Positions 29,523-37,902 of a stretch of DNA of 43,937 nt are shown here, one piece after another (positions within the stretch are counted from its first letter, which is position 1; each line of letters opens with the position of its first letter). Made by a program: the position numbers and the translations under genes. Source of the stretch: Euryarchaeota archaeon UBA62 (lineage in GTDB: Archaea > Thermoplasmatota > Poseidoniia > Poseidoniales > Thalassarchaeaceae); the NCBI GenBank assembly GCA_002502095.1, contig DAPJ01000041.1, positions 1-43,937 of the forward strand, in the 5' to 3' direction. The notes under the pieces were generated by a model. It had not been told where the DNA came from, made no database searches, and saw only the letters and a program-made list of their open reading frames with translations.

Positions 29523-29840
29523 TTAATTTGCCCTAAACGAGTCCAGAACTATCTTAACGGCCTTTTCTCTGTTTCCGTCGCTGCCCTTGTGAATGGAATC
29601 GATTGATGAGTCCCCGTCTTTGGAGACCTTCTTGGCTTCCTTTTCTGCAACGCCCCTCGCCTCGGAAATCATTCCTTGGCTACTCGACTCTGAATCTGAT
29701 CTGCCTGATTGGATGATCTCTGTTGCTGATAGTCTGGCCTTCGTTATGATATCAGAAGCCTCGGACTCCGCATCGGATATTATTTCCCTTGCCTTATTCT
29801 CAGCATTCCTGATTGCCTTGAGGACTGTTTCTCGGCCCAT
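29523..29840 (-). CDS. atpH: A-type ATP synthase subunit H (peripheral stalk)
   Basis: A 105-residue helical protein: KAIRNAENKAREIISDAESEASDIITKA is the heptad-like stalk helix of AhaH/AtpH, the partner of E. ATG 29840 is chosen because AGGTG lies 5 nt before it; the in-frame GTG at 29849 is part of that site. It is the first gene of the ATP synthase operon, so the operon promoter should lie in 29841-29974, shared divergently with the methyltransferase. TCATAAAC around 29875-29882 (minus strand) is a weak TATA candidate. Confidence 0.85.
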   Translation of the reverse strand: MGRETVLKAIRNAENKAREIISDAESEASDIITKARLSATEIIQSGRSDSESSSQGMISEARGVAEKEAKKVSKDGDSSIDSIHKGSDGNREKAVKIVLDSFRAN

Positions 29841-29946
29841 TTTGTACACCTACGGTGTCCGCGACCTATGCCGAGTTTATGATGATAACCTAGAGAGTTC
29901 CACGCAATTACAATTGAGAATGAGAGGTCTTGGGCGGGAACTATCC

Positions 29947-29954
29947 AAATATAT
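29947..29954 (+). promoter_or_regulatory. Putative TATA box of the methyltransferase gene
   Basis: AAATATAT is centred about 24 nt before the GTG at 29975, which argues for leaderless initiation there rather than at the in-frame TTG at 29930, upstream of the box. Confidence 0.4.
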
Positions 29955-29974
29955 GGCATACAGGCGGGAGTCTC

Positions 29975-30688
29975 GTGGACACTGAGACCATCGGCAAGGA
30001 AGACTGGGAGGAGCTCCAGAGAAATCTTGAGGCCACCATTCCAGTATACGATAGAGTAAACAGAGTGGCTACTTTTGGTCAGGTCTCCAAGTGGAGAAGA
30101 ATGGTCAGGAATAGACTCCCAGAAGAAGGACGGATTCTTGAGATCGGATGTGGCCCTGGTAGCTTCGCAGAGGATGTATTGGGATACGATTTAGTATGCC
30201 TTGATCCAATTCCAGAGATGCTCAGGGTCGCGGAGGAAAGGGTTAATTCAGCACGTTCTGAGAGAGGTGATTCTCCGGCTACGTTTGTCCATGGGAAAGC
30301 AGAGGAGTTACCATTTGAGGACTCTTCATTTGATGCGGTGTGTACCTTGTTCTCATTTAGGGACTGGTATGATAAAAGAGCGGGGATTTCTGAGGCGCTT
30401 AGGGTTCTCAAGCCAGGAGGCGTGTTCGTAATAGTTGATCCTGCTAAAATAAATCGGTTGCATGGTTTCCTCGGGTGGCTGTGGATGAGGACTTATGTGA
30501 GCCTCTATGCCAGAATGCTATACAGGTCTGAGACTCACCCATGGAAGTGGCTCACGAAAACGTACGTTAGTTTTGGAACCACCAAGGATTATGTCAGAAT
30601 GATTAGGGAGCAGGGATTCAGCGAAGTCGAAGCTAAGGTAGTCTTCCCAGGGATGGCCACTATCTGGCAAGGTAGAAAGCCGAGTTAG
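29975..30688 (+). CDS. UbiE/MenG-like SAM-dependent methyltransferase
   Basis: A 237-residue class I methyltransferase from GTG 29975. Motif I is EIGCGPGSFAEDVLG (about 56-70), then DPIPEMLRVAEERV (motif II region), AEELPFEDSSFDAVCTLFSFRDW and ALRVLKPGGVFVIVDP (motifs III-IV). IPVYDRVNRVATFGQVSKWRR at the N-terminus and the FRDW motif resemble UbiE/COQ5 quinone C-methyltransferases (canonical YDxxNxxxSxGxxxxWR and GxRNxxD). Demethylmenaquinone methylation is a fair guess, supported by prenyl-chain genes on the facing strand, but a lipid or other methyltransferase is possible. It overlaps the GGR stop by 4 nt (TTAG). Confidence 0.75.
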   Translation: MDTETIGKEDWEELQRNLEATIPVYDRVNRVATFGQVSKWRRMVRNRLPEEGRILEIGCGPGSFAEDVLGYDLVCLDPIPEMLRVAEERVNSARSERGDSPATFVHGKAEELPFEDSSFDAVCTLFSFRDWYDKRAGISEALRVLKPGGVFVIVDPAKINRLHGFLGWLWMRTYVSLYARMLYRSETHPWKWLTKTYVSFGTTKDYVRMIREQGFSEVEAKVVFPGMATIWQGRKPS

Positions 30689-31788
30689 AAGATGAAGAAT
30701 GGCTTTCGGCAGGTGATGAATCTCCATACGAATGGCTTGGAAACTGGATTGAATGCTAGATTGAGCACCCAGTCTGGAAGTCTCATTATCCAGCTACCTA
30801 TCTTGAATGATAATTTCGAGTTTCTCATCACAGACCCCATCTGCCTCTTCCACTCCTTCTCATATGCATGCAGAGACGTGCCTTCGTCTAGGTGCGACAC
30901 GACGGTCTGGCCTGCTATTCTGCCCCCGACCATTGCGATTGTTATTCCTGCACCATTTGAAGGGAGGACCATTCCAGCGGAATCGCCAACGAGCAGGTGG
31001 TTTCCCTTGACGAATTGCTTAATCGATCCGGACATCGGAAGGGAGCCGGCCCCTCTGAAGGTTATATCCCCTTCATAGTTAGAGATGAATCCCTCAGCTA
31101 GGGAATTGAGGCTTCTGCCCTTTGAGAACTTGTTCTGGATTCCAAGTCCAATATTTGCCCCTCTTTCCTTAGGAAAAACCCATGCATATCCCCCTGGTGC
31201 CATTGAGCCGAAGTGTAATTCAACCGCATCTCCAAATTCACCTTCCATAAGTACGAATTTTATTGGTATCTTCAGAGAAGATTCAGACCATCTGGCCCTT
31301 CTGAGAGGATCATTGTGACCTCCTGCGCCCACGATAATTTTTCCGTGGAAGTTTCGTCCATCCCTGAGTGTTACTGTTTCTCCATTTACAGATTCCACCC
31401 TAGCTCCAGTGAGATATTTGGCACCCTTGGAAGAAGCAAGATCCACCAGCCATTCATCGTGGAGGACCCTATTCAGCATCATCCCTTCGAATGGATATCT
31501 CAATGGCCTCCCTGAGGGGGGTACTATGTGCATCTCTGTGGTTCTTCTGGATATTGCCTCCTCTGGGGTCTGCAAGAGATCATCAATATCTGGGACATCG
31601 GGGCATAATCTCCTCATCTCATCATTAGTCGGAACTAGCTCCCCACACTGAAGTGGAGACCCAATGGAATCTCTGCCATCCAGAACCAGAACTCTCTTTC
31701 CTCCCTCGGCGATATAACGAGCTGTTGTTGAGCCTGCTGGCCCTCCTCCGATTACTATGGCATCCCAGATTTCAGATTCTTCACTCAT
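30685..31788 (-). CDS. Geranylgeranyl reductase family flavoprotein
   Basis: A 367-residue FAD protein. The N-terminal motif is IVIGGGPAGSTTARYIAEGG, followed by QCGE (about 48-51, the family's substrate-site Cys region), LNRVLHDEWLV, PGGYAWVFPKERGANIGLG (a family signature) and LLVGDSAGMVLPSNGAGI (FAD-binding GD motif). Enzymes of this family saturate the isoprenoid chains of archaeal membrane lipids, and some act on menaquinone side chains. The gene lies 12 nt downstream of the polyprenyl synthase that makes such chains, so one operon is likely. Confidence 0.88.
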   Translation of the reverse strand: MSEESEIWDAIVIGGGPAGSTTARYIAEGGKRVLVLDGRDSIGSPLQCGELVPTNDEMRRLCPDVPDIDDLLQTPEEAISRRTTEMHIVPPSGRPLRYPFEGMMLNRVLHDEWLVDLASSKGAKYLTGARVESVNGETVTLRDGRNFHGKIIVGAGGHNDPLRRARWSESSLKIPIKFVLMEGEFGDAVELHFGSMAPGGYAWVFPKERGANIGLGIQNKFSKGRSLNSLAEGFISNYEGDITFRGAGSLPMSGSIKQFVKGNHLLVGDSAGMVLPSNGAGITIAMVGGRIAGQTVVSHLDEGTSLHAYEKEWKRQMGSVMRNSKLSFKIGSWIMRLPDWVLNLAFNPVSKPFVWRFITCRKPFFIF

Positions 31789-31800
31789 GGTGGCCTCGGA

Positions 31801-32781
31801 TTAGACTCTCCTGTTTCTGGATATCAAGGCCACCTCTAACATTAGATCCTTAGCATCTGATGGAGGGAGTTTTGAAAGAATTTCCAAGGCGCGATCGACA
31901 TGATTCTGAATCAGTTGCCTAGTGTAAGAGAAGGACCCAGACAGTTCCAGAAGCGAGGTCAGTTCATTCCACCTATCATCACTGAAGTTGTTTAGGACGT
32001 CTGCTAGGTGCTCTCTCTCGGAACCATGCAGTATGGTCAGAGCATGAATTAGAGGTAGAGTCATCTTACCCTCATGAACGTCTGTACCTCTCGGCTTGCC
32101 CATTTCTGGGTCCCCGGTCAAATCTAGTAAATCGTCGACTAGTTGGAATGCCCTACCGAATTCAGTTCCAAATTCGAACATCATATCCGAAACCTCCTCC
32201 GAGGCCCCAGCGACCAATGCCGCCGACGCCGTACCTGTGGCGAATGGGCCTACTGTCTTACCGTCAATTATCGAATAGTAGTCTTCGGGAGTAGTTGTGA
32301 GATCGCCTATGTGATTGAATTGCTGGAGCTCCCCTCTGGCAATGTTTGTGCATGAGCTGGCAATCATGTCCACTATATCCAAGTCATAGCGGCCCCCTTT
32401 CGAAAAACCCAACGCAAAGAGATAGTCGCCGGCAATTATTGCATGAGCTAGCCCGTGTGATGAGTGGATTGTGGGCCTGCCTCTTCTGAATCGTGCCTGG
32501 TCATATATGTCGTCGTGAATGAGCGTAGCGGTATGAATCAGCTCTGATGAGAGTGCTAGGTCCATCACTTCACGAATATCCCGTCCACCAGTGGCCTCGT
32601 ATGTCAGAATGGCCAAAAGAGGCCTGAGTCTCTTACCTCCGGCCAGTAGAACATCCCTAGCTAGATCCATTGCTGGAGCCCCCTTAGAAGAGATTGCCTC
32701 TTGCACCAGGCCCTCCAGCTCTTCCTCAAACACGTTCAGACGCTTCTGGATACCGCGCTTTAGTGACAGCTTCGATACCAT
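31801..32781 (-). CDS. Polyprenyl (geranylgeranyl) diphosphate synthase
   Basis: A 326-residue trans-prenyltransferase from ATG 32781. The first aspartate-rich motif is DDIYDQARFRRGRPTIH (DDxxD at 90-94), the second is LVDDLLDLTGDPEMGKPRGTD (216-220), and GGKRLRPLL is at about 48-56. It condenses IPP with allylic diphosphates to build C20 or longer chains for archaeal lipids and quinones. Product length cannot be settled from sequence. The frame extends to an ATG at 32811, but that codon lies within the TATA box. Confidence 0.92.
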   Translation of the reverse strand: MVSKLSLKRGIQKRLNVFEEELEGLVQEAISSKGAPAMDLARDVLLAGGKRLRPLLAILTYEATGGRDIREVMDLALSSELIHTATLIHDDIYDQARFRRGRPTIHSSHGLAHAIIAGDYLFALGFSKGGRYDLDIVDMIASSCTNIARGELQQFNHIGDLTTTPEDYYSIIDGKTVGPFATGTASAALVAGASEEVSDMMFEFGTEFGRAFQLVDDLLDLTGDPEMGKPRGTDVHEGKMTLPLIHALTILHGSEREHLADVLNNFSDDRWNELTSLLELSGSFSYTRQLIQNHVDRALEILSKLPPSDAKDLMLEVALISRNRRV

Positions 32782-32808
32782 GACTATCAGTGTGTAGGAA
32801 TAGGGTCG

Positions 32809-32816
32809 CATATATC
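32809..32816 (-). promoter_or_regulatory. TATA box of the prenyl synthase-GGR operon
   Basis: GATATATG on the minus strand is centred about 31 nt before ATG 32781, which would give a leader of a few nt. The upstream in-frame ATG at 32811 is part of the box and so is unlikely to be used. Confidence 0.5.
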
Positions 32817-32864
32817 AACAAGTGTGCGTGCGCTTAGTCGGGCACAGTGGGTGCTCCCTCCCTT

Positions 32865-32870
32865 GAGGTG
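32865..32870 (+). promoter_or_regulatory. Ribosome-binding site deciding the start of the deaminase-like gene
   Basis: GAGGTG lies 6 nt before ATG 32877. The in-frame start at 32847 lies upstream of it. Confidence 0.5.
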
Positions 32871-32876
32871 GATGCG

Positions 32877-33947
32877 ATGGATGAACGGCTTACTATAGCG
32901 ACACTAGACTCTCCGAGTTGCCCAGTAGGGGAAAGGTTGGGCTCATTCATCGGTTCTGGGCACTCGTCTGGGCTGGATATTGAGAGTATTTCTACGAATA
33001 GTCTGACCAACGGACTCGGGCTACTTGAATCCGGAGATGCCGACATTCTGGCCCTACCTGGAGGGCTGGTTCATGGCAATATGATGGAGATACTTCAATC
33101 GGGGTGCAATGTAGTAGGTGCTAGAACTCCCTTAAGGCCGTATCCGGTCTTGGTTTCAGATAACAAAATTCAGTATTTGCCAGGATTTGCAATTATACTC
33201 TGCGACAATAAGCTGAATAGGAGGCAACTGAGGAGATCGAGGGGTGGCCTGAGGGTGCTTGACCCGGATGCATTTGCTTCAATCGTGGATATTGAAAAAG
33301 CCCCATCTGATCCAGTCATGAAAGCGAAGTGGATGGAGGCCCTAAGGGATGCTGGAGAGATAGATGGATTTGTAATTCCAAGGGGGATTTACGAGGGTGC
33401 GAATCTGGTAAGTCGGAGGCACTCCCTACTTCCAGACGGGCAAAACGAGGGAGATCCAGACTTTCTCCCGCCTGCATACTCGGACCTCATCGTACTACTG
33501 GCCAGAAATCGATTTCCAAATAGTATCTCCAAGGAAATATCAGAGAAGGAAGGTGAGACCTGTTGGTGGGTTCAGAATACTATGCTTGGGTCATTGGACC
33601 AAGAAATGCTTGAGAAAATAGGAGTGCTGGTCAGGCACCGTCAGGTTAGGTCCCTGATTAAGCAGGCGGAGGACACTCGTGACCTGACTCTTGAGCAGGT
33701 ATGCTTGGATCCTGATGGCGAAGTTATAGAGGAGGAGGTTCATGTTGAGATAAGATTGGAGTTTTTGTCTAAGGATGGGGCTAGGACAATTGGCCTGCAC
33801 AGAGTCATCAGGCATTCCGATCACGAGAGAGCCACAATATCTTCTCTAAGGGACTGGGAGACTATCATCAAGGAAGTTTCCAGAGATGTGCCCAAGGACT
33901 TCCACACAGATCCAGAGAGTCCTCCATTCATTTTTCTGGATGAATAG
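32877..33947 (+). CDS. Degenerate porphobilinogen-deaminase-like (HemC-fold) protein
   Basis: A 356-residue cytoplasmic protein. By eye, its segments follow hydroxymethylbilane synthase order: LTIATLDSPS (canonical IATRxSPLA), SGDADILALPGG (canonical xxADIAVHSxKD), GARTPLRPYPVLVSDN (canonical CERxDPRDAFVSNN), LPGFAIILCDNKLNRRQLRRSR (canonical LPxGSxVGTSSLRRxxQLxxxR), EIDGFVIPRGIYEGANL (canonical YDAIILAxAGLKRLGL) and FLPPAYSDLIVLLAR (canonical LPAxGQGAxxIExR). The catalytic Asp of HSxKD and the cofactor Cys of GGCxxP are absent, so it probably does not make hydroxymethylbilane. A novel ligand-binding role is possible. The fold assignment is inference from short matches; otherwise the protein is unknown. 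Confidence 0.45.
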   Translation: MDERLTIATLDSPSCPVGERLGSFIGSGHSSGLDIESISTNSLTNGLGLLESGDADILALPGGLVHGNMMEILQSGCNVVGARTPLRPYPVLVSDNKIQYLPGFAIILCDNKLNRRQLRRSRGGLRVLDPDAFASIVDIEKAPSDPVMKAKWMEALRDAGEIDGFVIPRGIYEGANLVSRRHSLLPDGQNEGDPDFLPPAYSDLIVLLARNRFPNSISKEISEKEGETCWWVQNTMLGSLDQEMLEKIGVLVRHRQVRSLIKQAEDTRDLTLEQVCLDPDGEVIEEEVHVEIRLEFLSKDGARTIGLHRVIRHSDHERATISSLRDWETIIKEVSRDVPKDFHTDPESPPFIFLDE

Positions 33948-33974
33948 TGGCGACAAAATAAGCCCCTCAAAACA

Positions 33975-33982
33975 GATATTTT
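33975..33982 (+). promoter_or_regulatory. Putative TATA box of the SAP-repeat gene
   Basis: GATATTTT is centred about 22 nt before ATG 34001, with no ribosome-binding site, consistent with a leaderless transcript separate from the gene upstream. Confidence 0.35.
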
Positions 33983-34000
33983 TGTGACTTCGGGCACGCA

Positions 34001-35011
34001 ATGGATATGACCATTGTCAGTAGCCGGGAAGGCGGTGGACGATTGAATTACGATGCGTCATCATTGGATTCCCTTTATCGAGGGAGGCTTGTTGAGCTAC
34101 GTGAGTTAGCCGAGTCGCGCAACATATCCAAGGGGGGTTCTGTAGAGGTACTCAGAGCCAGATTGATTCGGAATCTTGTGTTAGCAGACCTAGATCTCTC
34201 TTGGGATGGGATTCAGACGATGAGTCACAATGAATTGGGGGGAATTCTCAAGGTATTCGGAATCAAGTCTTCTGGATCCCAAAGAGAGAGGAGGCAACGA
34301 CTCTGGCTACACCTAAACTTCGACTCCAGGAGGATGACTATCGAAAGGCTCGCCGAGATGGATAGAGATGATCTGCATGAGCTGTGCGTGAGGCTGGAAG
34401 CCCCCCTCACTGGAAATAGGACTGTCCTGATGGGAAGAGTGGCTGGGGTATTGACCAACCAGCTGAATGGCTGGGGGAGGATTAAGAAGAGTCTGAAGAG
34501 GAATGGAATCAACTTCTCTTTGGGTTCCGTTGAAAACGAGGTATTGTCCAATAATGAGGAGGAGTTTGAGCCTGTAGATGCGGATTTTCATTCTGATTCG
34601 CCCATTGCAGTCATTGAGGATGCGTATGACTCCCTTATTCTCGGTTTAGATACCTTAGAGCCCGTAATACAAGAAGACCTCAGAACCGTTTCTACATTCG
34701 TGGAGGACCTTGACAGAATCATAGGCACAATACTTAGGGGTAGTGGAGGAGCATGGGGGGAGTCTCAGAAGGAGCTCCTACTGAGGCTATCTAAGCGAAG
34801 AGGGTGGCCAGTTAACGAAGAGATAGTAAGGTCCAGAATAACACGTGTTGCAACCGACATCGCAGAGATAAAGGGGGCCAAGATAGGAGAGTTCGGTAAG
34901 GTGAATGGAAATTCATTCCTGAGGGAGCAAGTTTCCTCTGAGGTCTCGAAGAATAGGATCATCGAGAAACTGGCGGTCGTGGACTCTATTCTTCAGAATA
35001 GCAAGAACTAG
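34001..35011 (+). CDS. Protein with three SAP-like helical repeats, function unknown
   Basis: A 336-residue soluble protein. Three SAP/HeH-like units lie in tandem: about 25-58 (LVELRELAESRNISKGGSVE), 74-106 (LGGILKVFGIKSSGSQRERR) and 119-151 (LHELCVRLEAPLTGNRTVLM). Each has the pattern L-x2-L-x6-9-G/T-x3-5-R/L-x3-L of a helix-extension-helix DNA-binding unit. A basic segment (RIKKSLKRNG) and an acidic linker follow, then a helical C-terminal domain (about 200-336) I do not recognise. It could bind DNA or RNA. It faces the RPA operon and overlaps its last gene by 4 nt (CTAG). An alternative start is ATG 34007. Confidence 0.6.
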   Translation: MDMTIVSSREGGGRLNYDASSLDSLYRGRLVELRELAESRNISKGGSVEVLRARLIRNLVLADLDLSWDGIQTMSHNELGGILKVFGIKSSGSQRERRQRLWLHLNFDSRRMTIERLAEMDRDDLHELCVRLEAPLTGNRTVLMGRVAGVLTNQLNGWGRIKKSLKRNGINFSLGSVENEVLSNNEEEFEPVDADFHSDSPIAVIEDAYDSLILGLDTLEPVIQEDLRTVSTFVEDLDRIIGTILRGSGGAWGESQKELLLRLSKRRGWPVNEEIVRSRITRVATDIAEIKGAKIGEFGKVNGNSFLREQVSSEVSKNRIIEKLAVVDSILQNSKN

Positions 35012-35949
35012 AGGACTTGGAAGAATCCAAACCTCGGCTCAATTATTGTGCCATCTACATCCCTCATGCCCTCGAGTGCATCCTCCGCTTCTTCTCTTGA
35101 GAATCCAGATTGAACGCATGATAGTATAATTGCGTCATACTCAGCACCCTCTCCTCCGTCTGCTGACTTTATTGCACTGATTATCGTAGAAGAAATGTCG
35201 CCTACTGGCTCTATTGGAGCTTGAACAGTAGGCTGTTCTCGGTCCTCAGGAGCTTCATTGGCCATGGACGCGCTGACAGAAGAAGCTTCAGCCATACTGG
35301 ATCTTCCAGAGGCTATCGATAGTGCCTGCAAGACTCCTACCTTGTAGTTCTCAGAGTCAAACTCGGGATAATGAGACCTGGCTTGGGCCATGCCATTGAG
35401 GAGATCCGAGGGAACTCCGGCTCCTTCCAAAGAATCGGGAGAGGGCTCTACGCCAGATGAGTCATCATAGGCCTTTATCCTCCTTAGAGTGGCTTCCGCT
35501 GCCTCGACTAGCCATCGGGAGTACCTCTCTTTGTCTATTATGGCAATCTGCTCGACCCTTAGGGATGTGAAGACTCCTCCGTCCTCGGTCTCAAACCACC
35601 TTGACTTGCCCACTAGTGCCATTAGAAATCTATCTCCAGACTCAAACCTAGCAAGTAGCTCTTCGGCCTCGGCATGCATCTCGTCTTGGAATGGGGCGAT
35701 ATTGAATACGTGGTTGCCAGTTGGGTCCCTGATATGACCGGAGTAACTTGGTCCACTGTCACCGTCTCTTCTCTCCATCCTGTCTATCACGCCTGCAACT
35801 AGAGCCCTGTTCACCCTAGCTCCTAGCTTGGTAATAACGAAGGATGGATCATACTCCCCCACTCCCATCTCAGTCAAGGAAGCATCTGAATATTCCTGAG
35901 CCAGCATCCTGATTGCACTCTGCCTGACTCTCCTCTGTGATTCAATCAC
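35008..35949 (-). CDS. RPA-associated protein (archaeal Rpa3-like, COG3390 type)
   Basis: A 313-residue protein from GTG 35949. The N-terminus ESQRRVRQSAIRMLAQEY and the region GARVNRALVAGVIDR, YSGHIRDPTGNHVFNIAPF, SGDRFLMALVGKSRWFE and FTSLRVEQIAIIDKE resemble the OB-fold RPA-associated protein encoded beside RPA in many euryarchaea, with GxIxDPTG as the central strand. The C-terminal third (about 215-313) is a separate small helical domain ending in a UBA-like stretch (AIILSCVQSGFSREEAEDAL). GTG 35949 is chosen because GGAGGTGGCAAT lies before it; it then overlaps the rpa stop by 4 nt (GTGA). Confidence 0.72.
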   Translation of the reverse strand: MIESQRRVRQSAIRMLAQEYSDASLTEMGVGEYDPSFVITKLGARVNRALVAGVIDRMERRDGDSGPSYSGHIRDPTGNHVFNIAPFQDEMHAEAEELLARFESGDRFLMALVGKSRWFETEDGGVFTSLRVEQIAIIDKERYSRWLVEAAEATLRRIKAYDDSSGVEPSPDSLEGAGVPSDLLNGMAQARSHYPEFDSENYKVGVLQALSIASGRSSMAEASSVSASMANEAPEDREQPTVQAPIEPVGDISSTIISAIKSADGGEGAEYDAIILSCVQSGFSREEAEDALEGMRDVDGTIIEPRFGFFQVL

Positions 35950-37670
35950 ATTGCCACCTCCCACTTTTGGATGACCATCTCAGCTGCTTTAGAAGCATCC
36001 AATCCGTCATCTTGCACACTATCCGCGAGAAGCATCGCTCCTTGGTCATCAATTAGGGCGAGTCCATTGACTGATACCCCCCTTCCCAGTGACTTCTCCC
36101 TTACTGACATGAGAAATGCCTCTTGGCCTTCTTTGGAGATTGTTTCTGCTACCTCCTCTTGACTCATTCCCAGGAACTTCTCTGCTGGGTCCTTGGAGAG
36201 CAGAAGAGATACATTGGAAACTCCATCATCAAGAACCATCCTGATTCGTAAATCCTCTTCCCCTCTCTGAGGCCCGCAATCTACGCAATTTCCGTCTCTA
36301 AGCCTCTTCCTGCACTTTCTATTCCTGTCTGGTAATTGGACCGGGCACCTCTCAATTATTCCAGAGTCTCCGGTTACTAGGACTATTGTCCCGTTGGTTC
36401 TGACCCCTCTTCTGGTCCCTCCCTCTACTAGTTCGGTGAGTCCCACATCTACCCAGTGATCTTCGGGGTCTATCTTGTCCCAAGTTGGGCTCTCCAAGCT
36501 CGTTGCCTGAGTGATTTCGTCTATGACGAGGTCTGGGGAGCCCTGCCATGACTGAACTCTTGCCTCAGTCAGATGGATGAAATCTCCTGGCTTAGGATCG
36601 AAGTCGCACCAAGCTGTCAGCCTACACCTCCCGGTTGGATCCATAACATCGCCACTCCTGACGACTCTCTCTGAACCATCTTTGGAGGTGAACGTTCTCT
36701 GGTACCACGATTCTACCTGAAGCGTGATCTCAACATCCCTCATGCCATTTCTCAGACCCGATATGTTACTCTTAGTGGTTGGTTCCAAATCCTCCAAACT
36801 AGCAAAGGAGTTGTCATGGAATACCTCCACCCTAGATGAGTCGCTGATATTAACCTCGGGCGTATCTCTGAATCTTCTAATGGATGCCCCCTCAATCTTG
36901 AGTAACGTGCCCGGCTCATGATCGAAATCAGACCAAGATAGCATCCCGATACTACCGGTAGAATCGGCCAATCGTCCCCTGACGACATTTAGTTGCCCGG
37001 ATCCATCTCTCTTCACGATAACGTCCTTCTTGGTAGATAGGACTCTGGCGACAATACTGACGAATCCCTCTGACTGGGACGCCTTCTCGATACTGATTGG
37101 TTCGTCGGATGGTTGTACATTGGCTTGACCGCCCTCCCTCAGGACTGAAATTCTGGATGTCCTATTGATATTGATTGACTTCTTGTCGTTCCACTCGTTT
37201 ACAGATACGCCTTCTAGTCTTACTACCGAACCGGGAGCTAGATTCTGGCTATGTCCTCCCCAGTCTTTGTAATCCCATCGCTCCCTCTTATCCCCTGACT
37301 CCCATGGATTATCTTCTATCCATCCGAAAGCAATCTGTCTCTCTTCTCCATTCTTCATTTTCTGCATTCTGGGAGTGTAAGAGACCACTGCAACTTCAAC
37401 CGTAACGTTCCTGTCCTCTGACCCAAGCTCTGAGAATCGATCGACTTTCTTGATTTCTGGAGATGAGGACCTAGAGGAAGGCGAACCAGTTACTTCGATT
37501 CCAGCGGCGGCTTGGAACTTCCTAATGACGGATCTTAGGGCGTCTTCAGGAGGGATCAGAAACTCCTCCTCATATCTCCTGAATTCCTCAATAATCTCGT
37601 TCTCGTCAGCGTCCTTACATTCTTGCTTCACCGTAGCTACTAGGTTTGCATATTTTCCTTCAACCGTCAT
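35946..37670 (-). CDS. Replication protein A, single-stranded DNA-binding protein
   Basis: A 574-residue protein with OB folds in series: about 87-175, 200-285 (RGRLADSTGSIGMLSWSDF), 310-395 (VVRSGDVMDPTGRCRLTAWCDF) and 420-550. The last contains a zinc finger with Cys442, Cys453, Cys462 and Cys465 (NRKCRKRLRDGNCVDCG). The repeated pattern D-xTG-x-ixLxxWxxF is typical of archaeal RPA. It coats single-stranded DNA in replication and repair. AGGAGG lies 8 nt before the ATG. The associated protein follows with a 4-nt overlap. Confidence 0.87.
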   Translation of the reverse strand: MTVEGKYANLVATVKQECKDADENEIIEEFRRYEEEFLIPPEDALRSVIRKFQAAAGIEVTGSPSSRSSSPEIKKVDRFSELGSEDRNVTVEVAVVSYTPRMQKMKNGEERQIAFGWIEDNPWESGDKRERWDYKDWGGHSQNLAPGSVVRLEGVSVNEWNDKKSININRTSRISVLREGGQANVQPSDEPISIEKASQSEGFVSIVARVLSTKKDVIVKRDGSGQLNVVRGRLADSTGSIGMLSWSDFDHEPGTLLKIEGASIRRFRDTPEVNISDSSRVEVFHDNSFASLEDLEPTTKSNISGLRNGMRDVEITLQVESWYQRTFTSKDGSERVVRSGDVMDPTGRCRLTAWCDFDPKPGDFIHLTEARVQSWQGSPDLVIDEITQATSLESPTWDKIDPEDHWVDVGLTELVEGGTRRGVRTNGTIVLVTGDSGIIERCPVQLPDRNRKCRKRLRDGNCVDCGPQRGEEDLRIRMVLDDGVSNVSLLLSKDPAEKFLGMSQEEVAETISKEGQEAFLMSVREKSLGRGVSVNGLALIDDQGAMLLADSVQDDGLDASKAAEMVIQKWEVAM

Positions 37671-37902
37671 TTCTCTGCCTCCTACATGAGGAAAGCTGAG
37701 TCTAACTGGCCCGAATTCACAATTTCCGATATCTCGACAACTGGCAGTGATTCAAGGGTGATACTGCAACGTGCGGTTTGGGGAAGACTCAGCACTTCAT
37801 CACCTCAGGTTATGCAGGTTTTCATCGGCGGTACATGAAGGTGTTCATTGGGAGTGAGTCTGAAACCGACGTGATTAATCGGAATGACCCCCTCTCCCGA
37901 CC
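37671..37902. other. Divergent intergenic region between rpa and moaB
   Basis: This 232-bp gap is the longest gene-free stretch in the window. The rpa side begins with AGGAGG before its start codon, so the rpa promoter should lie further right. GATTAATC at 37873-37880 is a likely TATA box for moaB. No stable stem, repeat or small coding frame stands out. Confidence 0.5.
37873..37880 (+). promoter_or_regulatory. Putative TATA box of moaB-rph
   Basis: GATTAATC is centred 26 nt before GTG 37903. There is no ribosome-binding site, so the moaB mRNA is probably leaderless. Confidence 0.4.
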
